Shown here in pieces: positions 48,127 through 59,529 of a stretch of 64,000 nucleotides of DNA. The stretch lies in the NCBI GenBank assembly GCA_037102815.1, contig BTPP01000004.1, positions 4,712,001-4,776,000 of the forward strand. The letters are read 5' to 3'. This DNA is from Neurospora intermedia (lineage: Eukaryota; Ascomycota; Sordariomycetes; Sordariales; Sordariaceae). Each line of letters begins with the position of its first letter. Within the stretch, counting starts at the first letter, position 1. The position numbers were made by a program, and so were the translations under genes. The notes under the pieces are model-generated. The model had not been told where the DNA came from. It made no database searches and saw only the letters and a program-made list of their open reading frames with translations.

Positions 48127-48922
48127 ATGCCGGACAATCAAATCGCCGACGGCTTTGATGCCGACAGTAATTTCCTGGTCTCTGAGGTGAGTAAATGATC
48201 CGTCGATGACGCGAGTGTGTTCTCATTCATCGCGCCTCTAATGCAATATCAAGGATCAGAGGCAGTCCGAGAACCAAGTCCAAAACATCCTCTCGTCCGC
48301 GCAGCATTCTCATAACGTCGAAAATGATGACATCAATGTCTTCAACAATATCGCCCACGTCCGCGAGCAATTAGCCAACGTCCAAGGCCCTTCTAGTGAG
48401 GAAAGCCCCGACGCCGTTGGTGTTCATCCCAATCTTCCCCGAGACATTCTCGCCGTGGACACAATGTCACGGGCAGAGCTCGTCGCGGCTCTGGAAGTTC
48501 TGTCCGCCACGAACCTTCCTGCGGAAGCGGTCTGTATCGACGTGGAGATCGTCGAAGCCATCATCACCGCGACCGTTACCTTTCTGCACCATAACCACAC
48601 CCAATGCATTCACATCGACAAAGCGACGGGCGAACGCTGCACTGCTCACGCCTAGAAGGTGGGAGCAAGGCTTTGCTTCGCTCATCTGCACAACTGTCCC
48701 GGGATCAACCTTCGGGTCGACATCCTGATGCGCCAGGTCCGTGGCCACGGAACTTGTTCTGGATGTTATGTGTTGCAGGACGCAGAGAGAGGTATGCTCT
48801 GCTTCGAATGTTGGTACAAGAGTTTCTTGCGCACCGAGCGCCGCAAGATCCGGGAGGTGATTGGTTGGTCACAAGAGATCGTGGCCGGACTTGGGCGGCT
48901 GCTTGCTGCCCTAGGGAATTAG
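48127..48922 (+). CDS. Type B Cys-module gene 1 with in-frame TAG at the Trp position
   Basis: Exon 1 48127-48186 (20 codons), intron 48187-48259 (GTGAGT, CTAAT, CAG; phase 0), exon 2 from 48260. The frame gives 151 aa to TAG at 48653-48655, then stays open for 88 more codons to 48922. Before the TAG: a helical segment (VEIVEAIITATVTFLHHNHT), then QCIHIDKATGERCTAHA. After it: KVGARLCFAHLHNCPG, VDILMRQVRGHGTCSGCY, GMLCFECW. Both halves align to the uninterrupted gene at 52007, where the same codon is TGG. The conserved pattern beyond the stop argues that it is read as an amino acid, most simply Trp after A-to-I editing. Otherwise it makes a 151-aa truncated protein. Confidence 0.82.
48653..48655 (+). 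other. Predicted recoded stop (TAG at conserved Trp codon), type B gene 1
   Basis: GCC TAG AAG; aligns with TGG AAG at 52507. Confidence 0.7.
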
Positions 48923-49644
48923 ATCAACCATGACGGCGGTTGCAAGAGGAGGTCTGTGCAGTCAATAAGTTGAACCAAGGAGGCATTGTAGATATGGACA
49001 CTTTGACATAACCGTCTTCGCCCTATATACCTCTGGTGTCTGACTGAAGTCGGTGGCTCTCAACTTTGACGCTCCTACAAAAGTTTACGAATTGACTCAT
49101 CTACCGCGATCATGACTGTTCTTTTTAGCAAGTGTTCGTGACTCATATCAACAAGCTTTGCGATCCATTGTACAGTCCGACATCTTCGTGCTACATAAAG
49201 ACGACAGTCAAATCGAAAAGTAAGTCACGTTGATGGAAGCTATCTCCATTCACATGTTCCTACTGTAACTCAAGACGATGCCGAAGTTGCCCGGCTCCAA
49301 ATCGTCTATGTTCTATTCTTCCATCTGCTAACATAAGAAGCTCCTTACAGCGTAGTTACAGGGCATCTCTAGAGCTTGCGTTGTTAGCGCATCACGTCTT
49401 CATGCATGCATCCTCGTAGCGAGCTTGCTCACTGAGGCCACTTCATCACAAAACCAGACGCAAAATTTGGAATGAGTTGAGATTTGGATTTGAACCAAGT
49501 ACTGATTTTCAATAATAGTTGTACCTTCCCATTTTTTATTTCGACTATGATAAGACTGCCAAATTGTTGAGTGTCCCTTCCGCGGGCGGCTTGGCTGGAG
49601 TGGGTCCCTTCCATGGCCTACCATAGCGGGAAAATCACCAGCAC
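48923..49644. other. Intergenic; no gene seen
   Basis: Short frames only. Confidence 0.35.
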
Positions 49645-50274
49645 ATCAAGCCTTGTTAGGGGGTCCAATACTTGCATTTTGACAAGCCTTGTTGCAAAGG
49701 CAAGCACTGTTGGTTGAGGAAGACCTCTGATTGGTTGGTTTGAAAGTACGCTATAAATGAGTGCTAAAAATTTCCAAAATTTAGCACTCTCAAGATCTTT
49801 TTTTTCCTAAGGTTATTTCCTCTACTCCCTTATATAGGAACGAGAACCGAAATAAATATTTAATCAATTGGGTCAGTGGCTCAATGGTTTTTATTGCTGC
49901 ATTTCTTTCTTGAGATTGCTAGTTCGATTCCAAGTAGTAGTAGCTTTTTTTCTATTGCACGAGAAGTCTCGCGCGAAAGTGAAAGTGCGAAAGTGAAAGT
50001 GTGAATACCCTCATCCGAGTCCCCCCCCCCCACCCAAGAAAAAAAAAAAAATGAAAAAAGAAAGAAAAGAAAAAAGCAGAGGACTAATTCGAGACCCCTA
50101 TAGCGGCCTTCTAGAGGGCCCTTATAGGGGTCTTCAGCTTTTGCTATTTTACACCCAAATCCGACCAATCAGAAGCCTCCCTCAACCAACAGTGCTTGCT
50201 CTTGCAACAAGGCTTGTCTCGTTATCAGCTCTAACAAACCAGTCAACTGTTGGAACCCCCCCTCAAGACTTGAT
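49645..50274. mobile_element. Inverted-repeat element (MITE-like), about 630 bp, carrying a SINE
   Basis: The outer ends match as inverted ATCAAG(C/T)CTTG plus a G-run. An inner arm of about 60 bp (49678-49738 versus 50163-50219, inverted) shares ACAAGCCTTGTTGCAA and GCAAGCACTGTTGGTTGAGG. Two smaller hairpins lie inside: GAGTGCTAAA with TTTAGCACTC near 49757-49788, and GACCCCTATA with TATAGGGGTC at 50092-50133. I could not identify a clear target duplication. No coding sequence. Confidence 0.7.
49866..50055 (+). mobile_element. tRNA-derived SINE
   Basis: RNA polymerase III type 2 promoter elements are present: A box TGGCTCAATGG (49877-49887) and B box AGTTCGATTCC (49921-49931), with tRNA-like spacing. 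A short body follows, then a C-run and an A-rich tail (50039-50051), as in fungal SINEs. It lies inside the inverted-repeat element, so it either inserted there or is part of it. Confidence 0.6.
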
Positions 50275-50483
50275 ACCCTCCTTATATTCCCGCTGTGGTA
50301 TGGAAATCGTCGCTGCAGGGGCATACAAAGCCGGATAGCGCCTTCCTCATAACATGTACATCAGTCGCACACCCCTCAACATCCTCACCTCATTCGAAAA
50401 GTCGACAGGAACGACATCAATTGCCATTCTCATTCCCCGCCCCTCCGAATATGCCTCAGCTCCAACACAACCCTCAAACTGGT

Positions 50484-50760
50484 CTACTCATTCGAATGAG
50501 CATGCTTCCTCTTACCCATCCCCTCATTCCTCAGTTCTAGCTTGTTCCTTCCCATGTCCACGCGTTCTTGGCAAAGGCCGCCCCCCGAATGAGCATCGTT
50601 CCGATAACACTTTGAACACGGGTCGATACCGACCGCGATTCGACTCTCCATACTGGCTTTGAGTCCCGCGTTGCGCGCGTAGGCCAAATAGGCTAAGCAC
50701 TAAGCGGCACTTTCTTCCAGGTACGGTGTGCAGGCGTGCTTTTGCATGGATGACGGATGC
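50484..50760 (-). pseudogene. Type A Cys-module fragment 8, decayed
   Basis: The minus-strand frame reads CLAYLAYARNAGLKASME, then VGIDPCSKCYRNDAHSGGGL and C, aligning with the second half of the type A module (CLANKP, LEPCSNCY, GGLC). The upstream half is degraded: the Trp block is not recognisable, and a TAG stands just before the first Cys, a different position from the type B recoding site. The second CxxC is lost. The leftmost type A remnant next to type B territory; considered dead. Confidence 0.6.
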
Positions 50761-52006
50761 CATGTTGGCGATAGCCTCCGCAGGTGGGCCAGGGGTCGGC
50801 GGCGATGATGGGATAGGGACTAAACCTGACTGCAATTGACTGTCGACTGTCCTCGCTCTTGACTGGAAGGAGCTGACCACCTATGTTAGTCGAGCAACCT
50901 TATACGCGGATTATCAAGACATGAACCTCGTTGCTATCGACTCTCTCGCCTTGTATATCCCCTTTCTACTTCTATGGCACGAGCATTGTAACGGTTGTGG
51001 GATCTTAGGGGGCGCTTTATGCGTCTTTTGACGGTAGAGGTACCTCTATCGATCGGATCTTGACTGCCAACAGCTTCCTCAAAGAAGTGCGAGATGTTCG
51101 CTTGTTCATCTTGGGAAGACTTTCACAGGTACGTTAGTAAATGGAAGGCTTTGGAATCTGAACTACCGGCTGACGTGCAGTGAGTGCACCGCAGTGGCAG
51201 TTTGCATACCTCGACTGGCTCAGCGGTAGAGCTGTTTTCAGCAACAGGCCCCGTGCAGACCCAATCGTCTTCATCCGGGAGCCCCAGGCCCAAAGGATCG
51301 TTGGAATCCATCACGGTTCGAGTTTTCCGATCTTCCTTGTACAGAGGTACCTGCTTGTTATGAACCGCCGCACCAGCGCAAGTGATCGCGTGTGGTGATG
51401 CGCTACACAAGGGAGGTAGAGGATGGCTTTAAGTAGAGGTACGTCCGAGTTTGACGCATAAGGATGGTTGAGGTGAGTGGAGCGCAAAGGCTTCTTTGCG
51501 ACCGTGCAAATACACCAGTGAAGCGTGTGATGTCTGCTATCGAGTCATTCACATGTTGGCTCTCATCTCATCATTGCGGTGAGGGTAGAATAGTGGAAGC
51601 TGTCTTCTTACTTGTCTATTACAAGTGTCAGTGAGCTTTGACGCTTCCTCATTGGTCTAGGACGCCTATTTACCAGCTAGCTTCAAGGTTGGCTTAGCCA
51701 GAACAGCCTCGTGGGGCTCGAATCTTGCCTCAATCCAGGCCATAAGGTCTGATGCTGACAATAGAGGTAGGGGATCTGTGGATCCAGGTCCATTGACTCG
51801 TCCGCGGTATCAGGACAGGGAAGATACTTCCAGGGAGAGGAGAGTCCCCTTTACAGTCCTATATACGTGCCCTCCATCTACCTCTATCTTTTGTTTTCTA
51901 CAATCACCAAACATCCGTCCATCCCCCTCCGGTCAAGCATAGCCGAACAAGCATTGACGCATCTTGATCACCACACGTCTCACCAACTGCAAGAACAGTC
52001 AGAAAG
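50761..52006. other. Intergenic; promoter region of type B gene 2
   Basis: No gene supported. TACCTCTA-type motifs occur near 51040, 51345, 51435 and 51765. A tRNA-like A box at about 51217 lacks a properly spaced B box. Confidence 0.35.
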
Positions 52007-52707
52007 ATGGAGAACCAGAACGCGTATGAAGGCATCGAGGGAAATGACCAACACTATCCCCTGGGAAGTGAGGCTGTCGCCGCTCAAGTGAGTCAACTCT
52101 AGTCTTCATCACCTCTGATCGCAAACTTGTTTCATGGCCTCTGACACCGCCTGAACAGTCTGAACAGTCTGCTAGTAACAACCAAGCAAACCAACAACCT
52201 AACAACAACCTACCCAATAACGACAACGTCATTGGCTATCAGCCCGGCGACGCGCTCAACCAGGCCGTCATTGTTCAGCCACAGCAGGATGATGATGACA
52301 TCGAACCGGAAATCCCTCACCTAAGCGATGAAATCCGGGCTGCCCTGATCGAGATAGCCAACACCAACCCTCCAGTTGACATCCGGACCGTTGAACCGGG
52401 GCTCTTGCGGGCTATCATCGCCGATGTTGCCAGGGTGCTCCACGCACGCAATGGCCGATGCCGCCATGTGGACGGGGTCACAGGCGAGCGGTGTCAAGCG
52501 CGAAGGTGGAAGGCGGGTGCGCGCAAGTGCATGAGCCACCTCAAGAAGCATCCTTCGGTGGAGACGCAGATCAGGATCCTGATGAGGCAAATGCAAGGCC
52601 ACGGGACCTGCTCTGGCGATTATGCCTGGAAAGAGAGGGAAGATGGGAGACTATGCGACCGATGCAGAAGGAAGAATGCCCTCCGCCGGGAAAGAGCACG
52701 GAGGTAG
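52007..52707 (+). CDS. Type B Cys-module gene 2, uninterrupted reference copy, 209 aa
   Basis: Exon 1 52007-52087 (27 codons), intron 52088-52158 (GTGAGT, CTGAC, CAG; phase 0), exon 2 52159-52707. The N-terminus is short and Asn/Gln-rich (SNNQANQQPNNNLPNND), then acidic, then helical (LLRAIIADVARVLHARNG). The module is complete in one frame: RCRHVDGVTGERCQARRWKA, GARKCMSHLKKHPSVETQ, IRILMRQMQGHGTCSGDY, REDGRLCDRC, basic end RRKNALRRERARR. W144 is TGG at 52507-52509, exactly where five relatives carry TAG. This is the only type B copy in the window that can make the full module without recoding, and so the natural control for the hypothesis. Confidence 0.85.
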
Positions 52708-54283
52708 AACGTCGGTGGGGAGTGTTGGCAAACAATTGAATGAGCAAGTTGTCAGCTGGTTGATCGGTTGGCTCACCGGCAGGAAGAGGATGATAGACTC
52801 ATCCAGGATCGGCAAAGAGCGAGTCAGCCCGGTTGACGTAAACATAAAAGAATCTCTTACCCCATTGTAGTACTCTATATCATTGTTCCATACTTTTTAT
52901 AATGCTCTTCTTTCATCGGTCCCTCGTTCATTGTCCAGCGTGTTCCTTTGTTGCGAATAGGACCCTTTGTACTGGGTTCCATGTGCGCGCCCTATTTCAG
53001 GCCATATAATTCTGTGGTCGCCTGTTGGCCGTCATTGGCATTTTAAGAGGAGAAAAGTGATATTGCGATGTGGCAATCGACGAGAATGTGGAATGAAAGC
53101 CCGTCGTCAGGATTGTTTACTTGACCCTGAGTAGTGTATAAATTGTTATGCGCTAATATTACCCGTGGATTCAGCGGTCCTTCAGTGAGGGAATTAGGGT
53201 AGCCGCTGTTAGTGAGTGGGGTCTCCACGCATAGACCACCACGGCGAACTTAACCTCCGGGCTCGCATTATTATTGAAAAGCGGAATGTCGAGTAAAATG
53301 CTTGGAGTCTTCCTTTCAAGGCAGTAGGAGTGCTTTCGTTATCTACCTTCACGAGCTGGCAAAGATTTTGCAAAATTGGAAGGGTGTCAAATTTACGAGT
53401 GTCTCTGGGCAACCGCGGTCCATTTGCACTTGCTGTGGGAATGCCGGCTGCAGGGGCATGCATGGCCATAGCGCTTTCCTCGCGATGGCTGACGCTTTCT
53501 TTGATAAGCCATAGTTCAATCGCAGCAAATTCTGTTCCCAATCACAGATTTCAACGCAGCTCATTATTACTTCTGCGGACTTCATCTTTTCTGTTTCCAT
53601 AACTCCCCCATGATTCTTCCGTCGCCCGACTTAGTCGTTTACAGCAACCGCTATCCCCGTCGCCGATGCGGCAGCGGCCATCCTCCACAATCGATCATGT
53701 TCTCACATGTGCCCAATCCGTACCTCAAAATACGCCAAAACGACAAACAACGAGCGATTTGATCGGTTTCTGATGTGGACCTCATGCTATCCTTCAACGC
53801 GGGGAACAAAATCGAGCACCAAGACGTCCATATCTGTTGTTCGGCATGCCGATATGCACGATTGTATCGGAAAAGACATGAACAACATGGAAGCAGCAAC
53901 TGACATGGAAGATTTCACAACGCAGGGAAAGGCCTAGAGACGGCATTCTTGAATTCATCTCATGAACCGAAACGGCCCATATGTTCAGACTTAGTCCTAC
54001 TGTCAACAGTTCTACCTGCTAGTTCGGTCCTCACTGACGACTACTCGTTATATCTCTTGTGAGAAGAAATCTGAGAGATTACCTACTCACCCGGTCCGGC
54101 TGTCCACAGCCGCATACTACCACAGTTCACGTATTGTTGATTAGGTAGTTTGCTCACTAGAGGTAGGTATTCTGAACACCGCTAGTGGACTATGAACGTT
54201 AACGCAGGCCCTGGGATACAGGATGGTCCTACTCGGCGCTGTTCTTGTTCACATCCAGCTAGTATGTGAAGAAGGTCGCTGTT
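52708..54283. other. Intergenic; no gene supported
   Basis: Several overlapping 60-110 codon frames at 53209-53602 and 53651-54006, none with a domain. No transposon ends seen. Confidence 0.3.
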
Positions 54284-54660
54284 TAGTGAGCTTTAACGGT
54301 CAATCCGAGTTGAACAGTATGTGCGTAGTATGGTTCCCATGTTCATCTCCTTTGGCTGTTATACTGTGCGCTGCTCTTATATATACCGATATGTGGACAA
54401 GCTTATTGTTCGGTGGGCAGTGTTGGCTGACTGGACCTGTACAGTGTATAAGAAGGATAATTTCTCTGTTCATCTCATTAGCCATCAAATTGTTCGCTGT
54501 TCTGTCATGTATGAGCAGCCGAACAACCTCGGTGTTCGGTGAGCTATGCCGGTTAACTTGAGTTGGGCAGTCTGTGTACGGTATGCTTCCTCTGTTCATG
54601 GCTGTTCACCCTCAGACTCGCAAGGCAGTGGATCTGAGGACCTGACCCAGAGTGTCGCTA
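54284..54660. repeat. Degenerate tandem repeat, about 126-bp unit, three copies
   Basis: Units start near 54284, 54410 and 54536. Each carries a TCGGTGAGC-like start, then CAGT with TGT, then a block like TGTTCATC with GGCTGTT. The array lies 160-530 bp upstream of the next gene, so it could be part of its promoter. Confidence 0.55.
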
Positions 54661-54819
54661 TTCCTATAGCATAAAAGGCAGATCAGAGCTTCCTCTGGGG
54701 AAAGTTTTTCTCTTCCTGCTTCATCACCACCAACAACCTCGACCCAACGTCAACCAAGCACAAGCATCCACACACACCAAAACACATCACACATCCACCC
54801 ACTCTAAGACTTCTTCATC

Positions 54820-55728
54820 ATGTCTAGCAACACCTCCAACAACATCAACATGGGCAACAACAATATCAACATGGGCAACTACCACAACGGAACTGTCCCC
54901 ACTGCATCCATCGCCCAGAACAACCAGGATCTAATGGTCGACAACACTCAACAGTCATCCATTCCCCCTATGGAGGTCTTTAACTTCAACACTCCCATTG
55001 ACAGGTAAGTCACGCAGACTTCTGACAACTTGATGCATGTGAGCTGCCAAATAACTGACAACCATCACAGAGGCATGCACACTCAAAACACTCAACACCA
55101 AGGCCAAGACGTCAACATGGCTCCCCCTCCCTACCTCGACGACCCGTTCAACCCCATCCATTATCAACATCTGGCCCACATTCAGACGCTCGAGGACGTC
55201 TTTGACGACTATCCCGTCGACTTCACAACACCTCTCAACTTCGAGTACGCTGGCCATCCCGCGGTACGTAACATTTTTCGCCCCATCGATACGATCGGCA
55301 ACCTTCAACACGCTATCGACGCGGCCGCAGCTGTTCTTGACACCGCCTACGGTCGGTGCACCCGGAGAACCAAGGGAGTGCAGTGCACTCGCTTCTGCTA
55401 GAGGCAGAATGCGAGGTACTGCCTCACCCACCTTGGCAATCGGCCTGGCAAGGATACCATCCTGGAGATCTATCGCCGCAAGGCTCTAGGATACGGAACT
55501 TGCTCCACGGACTTTGCATGGATGCCCAAGGAGACCGGCAAGCGCTGCGACCGGTGCGTGGAGAAGAAGAGGGAACGTATGGAGAACCGCGCGGCAGCGG
55601 CGGCGGCGGCGGAACAGCCTGCTCAGGAATCCCAGGAGGAGGGCACCGATGACAGCCAAGTTACCTCCGCATCTAACGACGACTCGATCACGTCGGGTCA
55701 AGGAATTGCTGCCCTCCATCTCAACTAA
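54820..55728 (+). CDS. Type B Cys-module gene 3 with in-frame TAG at the Trp position
   Basis: Exon 1 54820-55004, intron 55005-55070 (GTAAGT, CTGAC, ACAG; phase 2), exon 2 from 55071. 171 aa to TAG at 55399-55401, then 108 further open codons to TAA at 55728. The N-terminus is Asn-rich (NNINMGNNNINMGNYHNG). Before the TAG: LQHAIDAAAAVLDTAYGRCT, then GVQCTRFC. After it: RQNARYCLTHLGNRPG, LGYGTCSTDFAWMPKETG, KRCDRCVEKKRER, an Ala run and an acidic tail. The downstream part is longer than needed by chance and carries all expected Cys/His residues. A CATAAAAGGC TATA-like box lies about 150 bp upstream. Here the codon after TAG is AGG rather than AAG. Expected 280 aa if recoded. Confidence 0.84.
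55399..55401 (+). other. Predicted recoded stop (TAG at conserved Trp codon), type B gene 3
   Basis: TGC TAG AGG; aligned with TGG AAG of the copy at 52007. Confidence 0.7.
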
Positions 55729-56632
55729 AGCATCAGAATTGACACACGAAGACCGATACCATCAAATGTAAGTACCTCTTGCTACATGATCTTGACGACA
55801 TCAACATGAACTAACATTGGATAATGATATAGGAAACCAACAGATTGTCCCTGAATGGAGAGCCAGACTTCTTCTGATTATTTCATGGAACGCATAAGGG
55901 AAATCAGCCGATGACATCAGGTCTATGAGCAAGGAAAATAAGGGTCATGTTAGATACAAAATATCCACATAGTCTACCTAGTATGGTTAATGACCCAATT
56001 TGCTTGAAGCATCTTTGCTCCTGCCATTATGCCCTCGTAAACTCGTTTTATGTGATTACTACGCCTAAGTGACCCTCCTATACCAGGTAATAGCAGCGCC
56101 GATATTATCTGGATCCCTTTCTTCGTGACCTTTCTTCATCCGTGAAAATTCCAACATTTTCTCTCCACAACATCCCGAATCCTTCTCGTGCCTCATTCCG
56201 CTCGCTGTGATTTTGATCCTGATTGGAGCCATTTACAACCTCATCCTGGTCCTAACACTAGAAGTACCTTATTTTGGATGGAGTCCGTAATGTCGTTGAC
56301 AATCTGCCTCCCGTCCTGGTCGTATATATCGTTATCCTCGCGCGAAGCGACACTGTCTGCGGCGTTGGTTGCCTGGTCGACGACAACGGAGACAAGATAA
56401 GCCACGATAAGCGCAAGCACGGCCCCGAGGTGCAGGGCACGGTCCTTCTTTCCCCCTATAAGTCGTTAGGAATGGTCGATAAACACTTGTGGCTTCCATG
56501 ACAACCTGGAATAACAAGGTGGCCACTACACCCAATTAGGTGCTATAGTAGCTCTATCCCGGCAGGCCAACCTGAATTTGAAAGCGGCAAGTGAGAGGAA
56601 GTGGATCTGGAGCTCACTGACCTTGCCGGGAA
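55729..56632. other. Intergenic; no gene supported
   Basis: Short frames only (56188-56535). GC-balanced; no repeats noted. Confidence 0.35.
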
Positions 56633-57283
56633 GAGACTTGCTCGGCGGGCAGTGTTACTTTTCTCCGCGGGCAGTGTGACACTGCCCGTATAGCAACTCT
56701 ATACGGGGTTCCCTCTGCGGGCAGTGCTATATAGCAATTTCTATTGTTCGTAATTCTCCTATACGGGTATACTGAGTAATATTATTAGTAAACTATAACT
56801 ATTGTAAAAGGTTTTAGAAGTAATACTAATTACCTCTATATTATTTCTTTATAATGACAACTAACTAATATAATAAAATATATTAATTATATTAAAAATA
56901 CTTATAATTAGATAAAAGTAGTATTAGTATACTCGTTGCGACGCTTTAAACTACCTATTAATTTTGCTTTTCTCAAGAGTATATCAGCTATCGAATATAT
57001 AGGTAAGTCTAGTGTATACTATACTTCTAATAAAAATAAGTATTATAAGTTTATGCTAACTATTATTTGTACTATAGCTACTAAGAGGCTACTTATAACT
57101 TATTACCTATTACTTAAGAATTGTATAATAATAGTATTGACTATAGAGTTTTAATAGTATAGACTATTTAAGGTTCAAGATTACTATATAGTACTGCCCG
57201 CGGAGGGAACCTTATATAGAGTCGCTATACGGGCAGTGACACTGCCCGTGGAGTAAACAGACACTGCCCGCCGAGTAAGTCTC
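56633..57283. mobile_element. Small inverted-repeat transposon (MITE), 651 bp, same family as 31806-32335
   Basis: Ends GAGACTTGCTCGG and CCGAGTAAGTCTC with palindrome-rich arms (GGGCAGTG with CACTGCCC). Exact 8-bp target duplication GCCGGGAA at 56625-56632 and 57284-57291. The AT-rich interior includes a 72-codon frame (56936-57154) of no apparent meaning. The end sequences differ from the first copy mainly by GCGCAG versus CGGGCAG in the arms. Confidence 0.88.
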
Positions 57284-57553
57284 GCCGGGAATACCCGGAC
57301 CAAACCGGCAGGCCTACAATCTTGGACCCTGGGACGGGATGGACCTCGACTCCAGCTTTGCAACGGCCCGATCCTCCAACCTGCTCTTTCCACTTCTCTC
57401 CGTAAGTCCTGAAACTTCAAACCTGCACCGCCTTCGTCCTCAAGTCATCTCAATCCCAGTATTGCCAGCGATTGCGCGCAAAGAGGAGGTATCTCGGTAC
57501 GAAGAAAAGAGTATCGGCATCCGACATCATTTGTCGGGACTTGTCGAGCAGCC

Positions 57554-58768
57554 ATGTCCAAGAACAAGAAGAATCCCCAGGCCGCCGGCGCGAGGCAGAG
57601 TTCCCTTCCCCAGAACCAAGGCCAAGGCGACCACGGAGTTGCTAGCAACGTGATAGGCAACGGACCCAACCAATCTCTCCTCAGGTCAGTCTCGCTCCAT
57701 CTTGCCACTGCAGGAGTTTTACTCGAACCAGGGCACTGCTGATATAGAAATAGCGATTATCATGGGCACAATCAGGGCCCAGAGAGTGACCAACTCCCGG
57801 CCGTTCCCTCTGCCCCTCAAGGCAACAACCCTACCTCTAACCAGCACCTGCCTGCCCCTAGTCATGTTGGCCACTCCCCCTCATTCATCAATAATACCCC
57901 CTCTGTCCCCTCCATGCACCCTCAGCCTCTGCACCATGCCCACAATCCTAGTCACCAGAACATGTACCACAATATCCATCCTTTCATGCCTCCCAATTTC
58001 AATGGTCCATTTCCCGGTCACAACATCGACTTCGGCGAGCACTTCGACGGAAACCTCCATTCAGGACAGGAACCGTTCATTCAGCAGGGTGAGCCGTCAT
58101 TCGCCAATTTGCCTTTGAACCCCAACTTCGCTCCGTCGGCTGCTGGAGCAAACCAGCCTCAAGAGATGATGGACCACCCAGTTCCTGTTCATCAGGCCCA
58201 GATCTACCCCTTCGAAGGTGATCCGATGGGATTCAGTCAGCCAGCCTTGAGCCAGGACGCTCAAAACCAGCACGCTCTGAACCAGCAAGCTCTAAACCAA
58301 CAAGCTCTAAACCAACAAGCTCTAAACCAACAAGCTCTAAACCAGCACCAACCAGCTGTTAACCACCAGCAAGTGGACTTACCTGTTGATGATCCCCCTG
58401 TTCCCCATCCCCAAGCAAACCATCCGGCCGTCCTAGCCCTCGGAACCATCACGGTCAACATGACGGACGAAGATGTCAGGAACATCGTCAGGGAGGCAGC
58501 AGACGTGCTGTACGCCGGACACGGGCAGTGCAAGCGATATTTGCCCGACGAAAATGGTGTAGAGCGGCGCTGCACCGCACGCGTCTAGAAGGCGCCTCGC
58601 GGCTGGTACTGCTTGGCCCATCTCGGGAACCGTCTGAGTCTCGACAGACAAGTCGAGATCCTGCTCCGCAAATCCCGCGGCGAAGGAACTTGTTCTGGCG
58701 ATTATGCCGCCACACCCCGCGATGACGGAAGGTTGTGTGCGCGCTGTAATCCGGTTGGGTACAACTAG
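57554..58768 (+). CDS. Type B Cys-module gene 4 with in-frame TAG at the Trp position
   Basis: Exon 1 57554-57684, intron 57685-57747 (GTCAGT, CTGAT, TAG; phase 2), exon 2 from 57748. 323 aa to TAG at 58586-58588, then 59 open codons to 58768. The N-terminus is Asn/Pro/His/Gln-rich, with five or six 15-bp repeats coding ALNQQ at 58261-58350. Before the TAG: PHPQANHPAVLALGTI, VREAADVLYAGHGQCKRYLP and VERRCTARV. After it: KAPRGWYCLAHLGNRLSL, VEILLRKSRGEGTCSGDY, DDGRLCARC. The PHPxANHPxVxAL block is shared with the copies at 59530 and 61013. If recoded, 383 aa; if not, the protein stops between the first and second metal-binding pairs. Confidence 0.84.
58586..58588 (+). other. Predicted recoded stop (TAG at conserved Trp codon), type B gene 4
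   Basis: GTC TAG AAG; downstream frame open for 59 codons with CxxHL, GTCSGDY and LCARC. Confidence 0.72.
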
Positions 58769-59529
58769 GTGCAACTGTTTGAGCCTGTACGATAATCACG
58801 CCCATCGCCAGGGCTGGGATGGTTGTGCTCAGCCGCTTCATGTTGTCACAAAGCACATGCAGCCCAGGGCAAACGAATCATCGCCATCACAACAAGATGG
58901 ATGCTGAAGAGAAAAAGTAAAAATCATTCGAGAGAGTTTCTAAGTTGGAGATGTCGACATGTCTAGCTCAATGGCCAGTTCACGTTGATGTTTTCCTACC
59001 CAGGCACTTGGCTTGGAAAATTGCGACAACCCCCAGATGGGTCAACAAGAATCAAGATCGCTAGCAAACCACCTCCTTCACGTATCTCTTCACGCTCGGC
59101 TTTCCCATCTCATCCCAGATGGATAAGTCACAATCTGCACACAATTACTCAACATCGCCAGTCCCCAGCCCCCCATGAGCGGTAGTAGTCAGAGTTGTTC
59201 TCCGGGAAAATGAGGAAAAGAGTGGAAGGGTTGAAGGGAGAATTGAAGCTTTGGACCTCCTCGAAGGCTGTAGAGTAGCTGTATATATCTCTAGAGGTAT
59301 GCTCGTTCACATGAGCTTTCACGGTGCTTGCTTAGATGCAGCATGGGAGTTGAGGCTTGAACTTTGTCGGTACACCTCGCAAATGAACATCACCTCAAGC
59401 TTGCTTTCTTCTTTTTACTGTGAACAAGTGGTAACAGTACAATCTATCCCATGAGTTAGGTATATTGTACAGTCCCGTTTAGTTCTTTCTCAATTTTCCC
59501 AAACAAGGACATAGCAGCGAGGACATAAT
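58769..59529. other. Intergenic; no gene supported
   Basis: Only frames under 70 codons. Probably upstream sequence of the next copy. Confidence 0.35.

Noticed and set aside
48600-48660. The TAG of type B genes as a 3' splice acceptor (Y-TAG followed by AAGG)
   Set aside because: The paralogue at 52007 reads straight through this place, the sequence just upstream holds conserved Cys residues in every copy, and no shared donor or branch point is visible. Splicing would delete part of the module. Kept only as the alternative to be excluded by cDNA.
51205-51330. tRNA-like sequence (TGGCTCAGCGG followed by GGTTCGAGTT)
   Set aside because: A-to-B spacing near 95 nt and no matching acceptor stem; probably chance.
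51650-51740. Another tRNA-like pair (TGGTCTAGG with GGCTCGAATC)
   Set aside because: No cloverleaf could be drawn; acceptor ends do not pair.
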